Virus record (IMG/VR): IMGVR_UViG_3300034096_000634
Coordinates: 1-31,594 of that record
Origin: a virus
DNA length: 31,594 bases
Strand: one strand, 5' to 3'
Shown here: in pieces, positions 19,307 through 29,000 of the stretch
Position numbering within the stretch: the stretch's first letter is position 1
Layout: each line of letters begins with the position of its first letter
Notes under the pieces: generated by a model
Database searches by the model: none
What the model was told of the DNA's origin: nothing
What the model saw: only the letters and a program-made list of their open reading frames with translations
Translations under genes and position numbers: made by a program

Positions 19307-19347
19307 TGCCCCTGTATATTCTGTGATAAACTTAATATACAGGGGCA
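19307..19347 (+). other. Perfect 14-bp stem-loop after the tail-tube gene
   Basis: TGCCCCTGTATATT at 19307-19320 pairs perfectly with 19334-19347 around a 13-nt loop. There is no T-run after it, so it is not a classical terminator on the + strand. It lies in the only 103-nt gap of the tail operon and may stabilise the abundant tube mRNA 3' end, act as a processing or attenuation site, or bind a protein as DNA. Confidence 0.75.
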
Positions 19348-19375
19348 AACCTGTTAACAAATAAAGGATGGTAAA

Positions 19376-19681
19376 GTGAGCGAAAAAAATAAAGACATTC
19401 TTGCCGGTACAGAAATTGTATTTGCAGATGGCAAAACACGAGTAATTAAGCCTTTAACAATTCGTAACCTTAGAAAGTTTATGAAAGTCGTAAAGGATCT
19501 CAAGAGCGAAGATACGCTTGATGACAAAGATATTGACATCATGGTGGAAGCAGCCGGTATCGCCTTGGCAGCAGTAGACCCAGAGTTGGGTAATGATAAA
19601 GAGAAGCTGGAAGATGTGCTTGACTTGCGTTCGTTTGGTGAACTTATGTCAGCCGCGATGGGTTCAGACCCTTCCTTCTAG
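19376..19681 (+). CDS. Tail assembly chaperone (gpG-like)
   Basis: This encodes 101 residues from GTG 19376, with AAGGATGG upstream. LAGTEIVFADGKTRVIKPLT is followed by IRNLRKFMKVVKDLKSEDTL then a helical rest (MVEAAGIALAAVDPELGNDK, EKLEDVLDLRSFGELMSAAM), ending GSDPSF. The KPLTIRNLRKFMKVV...... pattern, with a later D...L..L......... helix, is typical of tail assembly chaperones (gpG class) of siphophages. It should bind the tape measure during tail assembly. The ORF stops at 19681, but a second chaperone segment continues in the -1 frame without a start codon of its own, as in lambda G/GT. It lies between the tube gene and the tape-measure gene, as expected. Confidence 0.8.
   Translation: MSEKNKDILAGTEIVFADGKTRVIKPLTIRNLRKFMKVVKDLKSEDTLDDKDIDIMVEAAGIALAAVDPELGNDKEKLEDVLDLRSFGELMSAAMGSDPSF
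19669..19675 (+). other. Candidate -1 frameshift site
   Basis: C CCT TCC in the 0 frame re-pairs as CCC TTC after a -1 shift. The P site re-pairs well, but the A site has a second-position mismatch, so this is not a standard XXXYYYZ heptamer. G GGT TCA at 19660-19666 is an alternative. The two frames overlap only in 19642-19681, so any shift must occur there. Confidence 0.45.
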
Positions 19682-20010
19682 GCGAAGAGGGAGACAGTGC
19701 ATCCTCCCAGTCATGGGAGGATCTTCCTCTTCTAAAGTATGAATCCGAAGTTTTTGTAAAAACTGGTGCATGGATTAATTTTGATCTCCTTGAATCGAGT
19801 CTTACATTAAACGAATTGTTTCTTTTGTATAGAGCAGCTATGAATGAAACAAGCACTGCTATGAAAATCGCCGCAGCCTCTCAGGGTGCTGAAGTTGATT
19901 TCGATGATGACTGGTATGATCCCGCACCGATTGTTGCTGCGAATTCACACGATATTCGCCAAATGGGATTCGGGTTGGGCTATGAGCAAGTTCCTGTTTC
20001 CAATGATTAA
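19669..20010 (+). CDS. Tail assembly chaperone, frameshift extension (gpT-like)
   Basis: About 113 codons in the -1 frame relative to the gpG-like gene are open from 19642 to a TGA-free stop (TAA) at 20008-20010. The peptide (GEEGDSASSQSWEDLPLLKY, ESEVFVKTGAWINFDLLESS, TLNELFLLYRAAMNETSTAM, KIAAASQGAEVDFDDDWYDP) has the look of the downstream chaperone half: aromatic, acidic, with a helix ending in AA.QG.....D. No ATG occurs until 19840, and the TTG at 19816 would drop a third of the conserved-looking part. I therefore read it as the C-terminal part of a G-T fusion made by a -1 shift near 19670, starting upstream at 19376. The exact shift point is unproven. Confidence 0.7.
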   Translation, partial: PFLLGEEGDSASSQSWEDLPLLKYESEVFVKTGAWINFDLLESSLTLNELFLLYRAAMNETSTAMKIAAASQGAEVDFDDDWYDPAPIVAANSHDIRQMGFGLGYEQVPVSND

Positions 20011-20027
20011 TCTTAAAAATTATTTCT

Positions 20028-20056
20028 TTGCTTTAATTGCCCTAATATGCGATAAT
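20028..20056 (+). promoter_or_regulatory. Candidate promoter before the tape-measure gene
   Basis: TTGCTT at 20028-20033 (3/6) and GATAAT at 20051-20056 (5/6) are 17 nt apart in the 62-nt gap before ATG 20073. The start has no Shine-Dalgarno. The weak -35 makes this tentative. Confidence 0.35.
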
Positions 20057-20072
20057 TACTATTGGCTAAATT

Positions 20073-23000
20073 ATGTCTGACACAGGTGATCTCACAGCGC
20101 GATTAGGTATTGATGCATCTGTTACTGGTGCTGATTCCGTATCGGGTCTTGCTCAAAATGTAGCGTCCTTATCACAACAGCTTCTTCAGTTATCGCAAGG
20201 GGCCATCAGGCAGGCTAGTGTTCAGGATCAGTTGTCTAAGGCACTAGATCGCACCAAGTTGAGTACGAGCTTAGCACGGACTGCATTGCACGACTATCGT
20301 CAAAGCGCAGCCTTGGCTAATACGGTTATTAGACAAACAGAGAAGCACCTTATTGCTCTAGACGCTGCGCAAAGGAAAGTTGCTGCATCAGGCGGTATGA
20401 CCCCAGCGATTCAAAAGTCTTATGCCCAAACAAATACTCATTTGAATTCGATGATTGCTTCTTCTGGCAAACTGGAAAAAGTTATGAAAGGAAATGCCAT
20501 TGAAGCTTATGGTAACAAAATTTCTAAAGCCGGAATTGCTGCTCAAAGAAGTTCTTATTACATGGCGGCAGCAGTAACTGCCCCGATCTTGCAAGCATTC
20601 AGGACTGCATTTTTCAACTATACAAAACTTGAAAGAGAGCAAGTTAGATTGACAAAATTAATTTCTGACGGATTTGGAACTGGCGCAGAAGCAATAGTTC
20701 TGGCAAGAAAAGAAATGGAAAAAATGAATGCTCCATTGGATAAGATCACAAGGACATTCGGAGTTTCCAGAATACTTGTGCAGGGACTTGCAGGTGATTT
20801 TGCTGAACTTGGTGTATCGACAGCGTTTTTTACCAACCTTGACGGTCAAGTCAGTAACGCCATAACTGAGCTTGTGGATCTAACTGTAAAGCTTGAGAAA
20901 TTAGGTAACTTGGACATTGGTCAATCCCAGGCCTTCATTCAGTCGGTATATCAGAACATATTGAGAGTCCGTAGAGATTTGGCGACTCAGGGCGGGTATA
21001 CCCTTGACTTGACTGATGCCGATACTATGCAAAAGATCATTGCTGAATTAACAGGTCAGCTTGCAATTTTCAACTTGGTTGAAAACAAAACAACGCTGTC
21101 TTTGAAGGATATAGCAGATGCATTCCCTGAAGTGTCTGCTGCAGCGACAACTTTCGGTTTGTCAATGTCGGAAACAACAGCACTTCTAGCGCCGATGGTT
21201 GCTGCCGGATATCAAGTGGGAGCATCAGCGAACTCCATTAAAGTTTCTCTGCAGAGAATGGTCGCTATGACCAAGCAAAACACGGGTATAATTCAAGGCT
21301 TGAATCAAGCCCTTGGTGATGATTTCCAATATTCCGCTGGCGTAGGTATGGAAAATATTCAAATGCTCGTTGATGGTTTTAATTCTTTGTTGTCGATCAA
21401 AGGTGAGCAAGGAACTCTTGAGTTATTTGCAAGACTTTTCGGTGTCAGACAGGGACCCCGAATGGAAACCTCAATTAGGCAACTTGCTGCTTTCCAAACG
21501 GAGCTCGATAAAGTTGGAAGCGCAGAAAGAACTATCGCTAATGAGTTGGAAAATAAAGTTAACCAAAGACTCAAAGCATATGGCTATGAAGGTGTCTCTC
21601 TAAAGAAGATAGTTGACTTAAGTAATCTCCATAGAATGGCGACAAAAGAAGTTAATGGTGAGTACACACAGCAAGCAAAGCTGGTACAAGAAGGACAGAA
21701 GGATGCTGCCAAAGCATTGCAAGGAGTTTACTCTGATACTACAGATTTTATTGCAAAAGTTGGAACTGAAGCTGGAAAGATTTATTTCATGGAAGCCATG
21801 GGTGGAGCGAGCTTTGCTGGCGCACAAATGGAGCAAGAACTTAATGCAGCAATTGATACTGCCGCTATTCGCTTTGATAAATTAAGAGAGGCGCTCCTCG
21901 GAATAGGTCGGGCAATAATTCCAGTTGTCGATAGCGTTGTTAAAATTATTCTACCCCTATTCCAGAAAGTTGAAGATTTTCTAAAAGGATTAGGGCCCGG
22001 CACAAGAAAGGCGTTAGGATTTCTAGTTTTTGCTGCGCTGTTAATTCCTCAATTTAAAATAATTATGGCTACTATGAAAGTTCTGTTCGGAGGGGCAATA
22101 TCTGGTTTCGGCAAAATGATTTTTGGCGCAAACGGTTTGCGCTCATCGCTTATGGGCGTAAAAGCCGTAACAGTTTCATTACAAGATATTCTTACAAACC
22201 CTAAAATAACTCGGGGTTATAATAAGTTAACTCAATACACAGATGACACATTTTTATTGGAGCAAAAAAGGGATGCACCGGGTTATCGAAAAGGAATTCT
22301 AAATAGAAGAAAAATGGTCCCTGATGCCTCGGGTGTCAGTCTACCAGTTCGTGAATTACTTGAGAATTCTGGCATGGCTGATCCGTCTGGCAAGAAATCT
22401 GTTAAATCAATATTGGGCGCATCATCTAAGTTGGGGTTAAAAAATACTGAAGAGTTAATTGATTCTATGCTCAGAGATATGGGTGCCATCCCAGCGAAGA
22501 TTGCTGACGCTTCAACAAAAGCAACAGAGAGCACTGCTAAGTCAATTGCTAAATCTTTAAAGGGAACGATATTTCAAAACAATACTTTTATTGGAAACAA
22601 GTTTGGAGGCGGAACTGCTGGTCCTGGTGGTACTGGCACTGGACCGCGCACTCCAAAAACTCCAGCAACAGGTGGAACACCAATAGGCGCACCAATCACT
22701 CCACGATCAGGCGGAAGACCAGCGAGTGGGTTTGGAAGCCGCAAAGCTTTTGGTGGAATCAGTGATGTACTTATCGGTGAAGAGGAGAGATTGGCTGATT
22801 CTATGGCAACGCCAAGTCGCTATTTTACAGACCCAAGATTTGACCAAGCAAGTTCAAGAAAGATTTCAATCCCATCGGCTAAAGACATGGGTAAGGCTGC
22901 AACAATTAGTGCACCTATTGCGGCAGCTGTCAAGGAAGTAGCTGATGGAGCCAAAGCTGAATTGGAAGCACTTAGCAAAACAGTTACAAAAGAAGTTGAA

Positions 23001-26000
23001 AAAGCTAAAGAGGTTGTTAAAGAAGCTACTAAGCCAAAGGGTAAGTCACCCCGTGGTTCGCCAAAGAAAGTAAAAACAGCAGTTGAAAAAACTGTTGGTG
23101 AAGCTGTTAGTGCAGCAACTGCACCTCTAAAGGAGACAGTTGGGGCAGTAACAGAAGCATCGGCTGGAACAAGTGCTGCAGTAGAAAAAGCAACAAAGAA
23201 TGCCGTTAAAGCTGGGAAGGTTGTTTCAAAAGCAACAAGAGCCCCGGCTGGACAAGCTGCTCTCGTAAAGCTTTCCTATAAAGAAATTGCTGATTTCTTT
23301 GATAGCGCTGGTCAGCAAATCCCTGATGAATATGAATTTATCAAAACAACTCAAAGAGAAATGGAGCTCACCAAGAAGGCCAAATCTGATTTCTTTAAAA
23401 ATCTTACAAAGCAATTTGAAAAGAAATCACCAACACCTTTTGGATCCTTTAGAGGTAAAAATTTCTTTGCGTTTAACGCAGAAAGGTCTGCGTCCTCTAG
23501 ACCGTATCTGCCAGTAATAAGTCAACTTTTGTCGGATCAAACGGACCCGAGAGTTAATCCTAGAATGTCTCAAACAATGAATGTTAATGCTAAAAATAAA
23601 GCAAGAAATTATGTTGGCTCGATTCAAGAAAAACTGGCACTTGATCAAGCAAGCAGAAGGTCGGGTGTATCAAATAGAGAAAAAGCCGAAGCGGTAAAGC
23701 AAAGGAAAGCGGCGCAGGCCGCAAGGCTTGCAGCATATTCCTTTGAAGACGGACCCCCTGTTGGTGTTGAACAAATACAAGGGCCGGCTAATGCTAATGT
23801 AATTAAAAAATTACAAGATGATTTGGATGCTGCTAAAAAAGCATTCGATGCTCCAATTCAGCAGAAAGATTTGATTGGTTCATCAGTCGAAAAAGTTAGA
23901 GCAAAACAGAGGGGCGTGATAAGGAAATCTCAAGATGCTCTGGTTAAGGCACTAATGTTGAACACTGAAAAATTCATCCCAGCGACCCCGGCAACTTCTG
24001 CACTATTAAATGTGCAAAATCAAATGCCCTCGTCTCAGCTTCAAAACATGCCGTCTCAGAAAAAAGATTATTCAAATCTTCTTTCAAATGTGGTTAAAGA
24101 TATTGACGCAACAGGTCTTGATCCAAAAGCCAGGGTGCTGTATGAAACAAATTTGCAAAAACAAATTGACTCTTTAAGAACAACAAAAGATAAAGTGCTT
24201 AAGCAAGTAATTGAAGAAGAATTTGCGCAAATCAAAGCAGATAACCTTTCTAAAGCGCCGTTAGGTAGCAAAATTACTTCTGCTGGAGAAAAGAAGATTA
24301 GAGAGCAAGCTCTTCGGAATGTAGCTCAAAAAAGAGGTCTGGACAGTATTCAGGCATTCAACCCTCTCTCAGTTGATTACGATTCCGGTGCTGAAAAAGC
24401 ATTGTTGTCGAATAAAAAAGCTGTTGATGCTACAAAGAAAATGTTTAAAAACATGGGAGACAGTGGAAAGGTATTTGCTGGTCATCTTGACGAAATGGTT
24501 GCAGATGTTTCTCCTGCAAAAACGGCAGCCCGAACTAAAGCGCTTAACCAATTCAAAAAGATGCGGGACAAGCTACCAGCTGTCAGCGGCGGAATGGGTG
24601 CTGTCGGCAAGGAGATGCAATCACTTAGGGATATTGTAAATAAATCTATTGATGATTTCGTAAATCAGCTTCCAAAGTCGTTTGGTGACAATAAGAAAGC
24701 AATCATTCGACAAGTTGCTCAGGCTACTGTTGGAGCAACTCCTGGAGCAGGAGTTGGACCAGTACTTGCAACAAGTCTTGATTTGATGAATCAGGAAGTT
24801 GATAGCGCTACTGCTAAATCAATTAAATCTAGATTAGATAATACTATTAAAGATTTATTGATATCAATTAAACAAACCCCTCAACTAGGTAAAGGTAGCG
24901 CCAGCCCGGGCCAAATGGCGAAGAAAAGTTTGGGGAGGGTATTTGAAAAAGCCAAAGGTCTTGCTAAGAATGTAACGGCTAATCATACATTGCTTGTGCA
25001 ATCCCTGTCTGATATTTTGACTGACTCCCTGGCATCGGGTACATATGCTGTTGCAGAGGCTGAGAAGGGCGCTCAGGGCATATTTAAACGAGCAGCTGGT
25101 CTTGCAGGAACCCTTAAGCAAAATACATTAATTGAAATGGGCAATATTGTCCAAGATGTGAGGAGAGGGAAGGCAGTTAAGGCGCAACGCTCTGCGGCAG
25201 GAGTCGGACCAGCTCAAACTAGCCGACCCGCTGTTCGAAAGGCATCTCAGGCAGCAAGTAAGCTTGAAACAGAGGCAATACTAAATAAAGTAACAGGAGG
25301 GAAAGGAGCCGCACCTGCTGCACCTGCTGCTCCCGCTGCTCCCGCTGCTCCTGCCGCACCTGCTGCACCTGCCGCACCTGCCGCACCTGCTGCGCCCGCC
25401 GCACCTCCTGCGCCTCCTGCGCCTCCTGCGCCTCCTGCGCCCCCAGCGCCCCCTGCTCTTGCTGATGAGCAAATCACAAAAGCACTAGGCAAGGCGAAAG
25501 TTGCACAGATTGCTAAAATAGAAAGTCAGATTGCCGCAATGACCGCAGAGCAGCTTGCATCAGAAAGCGGCTTAAAAGTCCAAAAGGCTCAGAAAGAACT
25601 AAAGGCAAAATTAAATACACTCGTTAAAGCACAAACTGAAGTCGCCGCTGCCCAAGCTAATGCTGAAGAGCTAGGTCGTTCTACAACAACTAGATTAAAA
25701 GCAGCAAAAGAAAAACTTGTTGGAGCAACGAATAATGCAAAGACCGCTACCGATAAGCTCGCCAGAGCGGTCTCCGCTGCAGCGACTAGTGTTGCTGCAC
25801 CAACCTCTGCTCCGAAACCCGCACCCGCTCCTCGGCTTGGCCCTACTGCACCCGCTACACCTTCTGCCGTTACTGCTCCGAAGATAAATATAAAAGACCT
25901 GAAAGGTATTGTGCCAGACACCGACTCGGGTTCAAGTCGAATAGTCAAGGCGGTTAAAGAGACCGCTGTAAGTTTTGATAAATCACTCGCTAACTTCTTT

Positions 26001-29000
26001 AAAGGACCGAACTTCTTCCAGGGACCAAACATTTTCCAAGGGAAGCTGATAACGGCGGATAAGTTAAAATTCAATATAACCGATAGAGCAAAAGATGCGT
26101 CTAGGCTTGCCAAAGCAAGAGGCGATTTGATTGATCCAGATGATCCACGGGCTGTTGCGGCAAGGCAATCAATGGCAAGAAGGAATTTTGCTAAATTAAA
26201 AGGTCGGATAGAAACAAGAACTGGTAAGTCATTAACAGACGATCAACTTGCTAGCCTAGGCAGAAAAACTGGATATACTTTACCAAAAGGTTTAGTTTCA
26301 AAACCAAAAGCTCCAGTATTCCCAACACCAACTGGTGCTGCAATACCAAAAGCCCCTTTCTTCCCAACGCCATCTGGTGCTCCGATAGATAAGATTACAA
26401 AATCACTAGGTACTCTTCAAGCAAAAGTTTCGAGTGTATCAAATGCTATAACTAGCAAATTAACTGGCGCAATGTCATCCGCATTTAAAGGTGCATCAGA
26501 TGCCGCTGCGGGATTGGGCTCGGCTTACGCAAGAGCTGGCGGTGGCTTTATCGCCTCGCATCTAAAGTTGGCATCTTCTGGGTTGAGTGTGCTGGCAGAG
26601 GGGTACCGAATTTCATCTACGGCGGCCTCAACATTTACCAAGATGTCGCTAGCAGCTTCTCGTGCTGCGGATAAAATTGGTTTTAGCGGTAAATTAACGA
26701 GCTCAGTAATAAAAGATCTCGGATTTGCGTTCGGAAAAGTCGGAAGCGTACTCGCCTCAACAACTAATGCGGAATTTAAAACATTCCTATCCACCTTGCA
26801 AAGATCAAAAGTAACTAAGGCCTGGACATTTATGTTGACTGCGGGAATGATTACTTTTGTTAAATCATTGAAATCTGCCATTATGTATCTCAATATATTT
26901 GGCAATACCCGTGCAAGAGTGGAAGCAATGCGGGCGGCAATCGCAGCTCTGCCTGCTGGAGTTAGTAGGTTTAGAAAATCACTCGTAGGCCTAGCTGCCT
27001 TCACTCAGATAGGAGCGGCTCTAAAAGCTGGCTTTGGCGGAATTCTAAAAACAATTTTCTCAGTATTAGCAATTGCTATCAAACTCAATGCCGCAATGCT
27101 GTTGTTTGCTCCAATAGTTATTGTAATAGGCGCAATATTTTTCCAATTGAAGAGAGGAGTCACTGATAATTCTAAAGCAATAGCTATCTTGAAAGAGGGA
27201 GTTATTTTAATAAAGGGAGCCTTCTATGCATTAGCAAATCCAATTATGGACATTATAAATGCTTATGGTGGATTTACAAAAGCAACCGATCAAAGCGGAA
27301 AAACTGCTGGTGTAATTTACACCCTTGCAAGGGCGTTCAGGGCGGTTGCTAAGGCATTTAATGACTTCGCAAGAGGCACTGGCGCTAGTTTTATGAAGAA
27401 TACGCTCGGCCCTGTTGTTATTAGATTAGTAAACAGATTCATCCTTTTAGGTAGAGCGATAAAAGGGGCGTTCTCGGGATCCGCAAGTGCTAGCAATAAT
27501 TTTAAAGCATTCCTCCTTTCTCTTCTGTATGAAGTTTTGGCGTTTACTTCAAAAATTCTTGGTTATATGGAAACACTACTCCCTCATCTTGGCGGTGTTA
27601 TCGGAGCGATCATTGGAGGTGTTGCAAAAGCAACCATAAAGATGCTTGAATACCTTGGCGGTTACGCTCAAGAAATCGCCATCCTATTTGGATCGCTAAT
27701 AGCCGGAATCGGTATTGCCCTGCTTCCATTTACGGTGGGGGCCTCAGCAAAAATTGTTGCCGTGGGTGGGGCGCTGGTAACAGTCGGGCTTGCTGGGGAA
27801 GTGATTGGTAAGAAACTTGCTAAATCTAGTGGTGATATCGATAAATGGGCTTCTGGAGTTGGTCAGTCAATAGCTAACGGATTGGGCTCGGTCGCTGGGT
27901 CTGTAAATAACAAAGTTAAAGAAGGCATGGACAATATAGATAAATCGTATGCCAAGAAAATTGGAAGAGGAATAAATAAAGCACTTGCTGATGGAACAGG
28001 AGACCCTGATGGTATTAAGAAGGCAATAGATGAGTCCCTTAAGAAAAATGCCCCCGCCGCAACGGCTGGTGGAGAGGCGCTGGGGTCTGCAATAGCTAAG
28101 GGCATGAAAAAGAAGTTGCTCGAAGTCAAAGAAGACTTTACTGGCAGATTCTTCTCCAGAGCTGATGCTGGTGTCGATAGATACATTGACACATTAAAGC
28201 GAGGTCTTGATGATCAGAAAGATAAGGCACTAGAGGCTTTTGATGCGCAAATAGATGCAATTGGTCAGCTTGCTGACGCAGAAGAAAGATTGACGGCAAA
28301 AATAGAGTACGAAGAAAAGAGAAGGGAGATGATCAGGACTAAGGCCCTAGATCGAGAAAATTATTTACGAGAAAGAAAAGTTGCTTCGTATGAAGGCAGA
28401 ACGGAAGATGTTCGATCACTCGACCTCTCATTCCAGAAAACAGAAAGGGATTCCAATAAAGAGCTTAAAGATTTTGATTTAGAAAGAGTTAAGACGCAGC
28501 AGTCTGAGCAAAGAGAAAAGGCTATTGATGTAATCAATAAAGAAAAAGATTTGCTCGTTAAGCAGTATGAGCAAATGTTTAGAGACTTTGATAAGCAAAT
28601 TGAAGACATCAAGACAGTTGGCTTCTCCACAGAGGATGAGTTTAAAACATTGCTATCAAGACTTGGTGTTGCATCTCAAGGTTTCTCCGATGAAATAGCT
28701 TCAACATTTGATACTGCAATGAATAGCCTGCCTATGTCTATAAATGAAGTGAGTGACAGGTCAATCGGTATGTTCTCGACTTCAATGGATAAGCTGGTGG
28801 ATGAGGCTAAATCAAAATTTGGAGCAGCCAATGGCACTGCTAATGCTACATCAATACTTGGAGCCGCATACATGTTGGCAACAGGAATGCCTGATGCATT
28901 CAAGACAGCATTTAATGATGGAATCATTGCCCAGTATGTAACTCCTTGGTCTAGCAAAGTTACTGCATCAATTGCTGGAATCATACCTAGAGATTTGTGG

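Noticed and set aside
19307-19347. Rho-independent terminator
   Set aside because: The stem is perfect but no T-run follows on the + strand and the 13-nt loop is large; a minus-strand terminator would have no gene to serve.
25247-25492. Gly-Ala minus-strand ORF that resembles a collagen or silk protein
   Set aside because: It is the antisense of the Pro-Ala hinge of the tape measure, which is continuous on the + strand.
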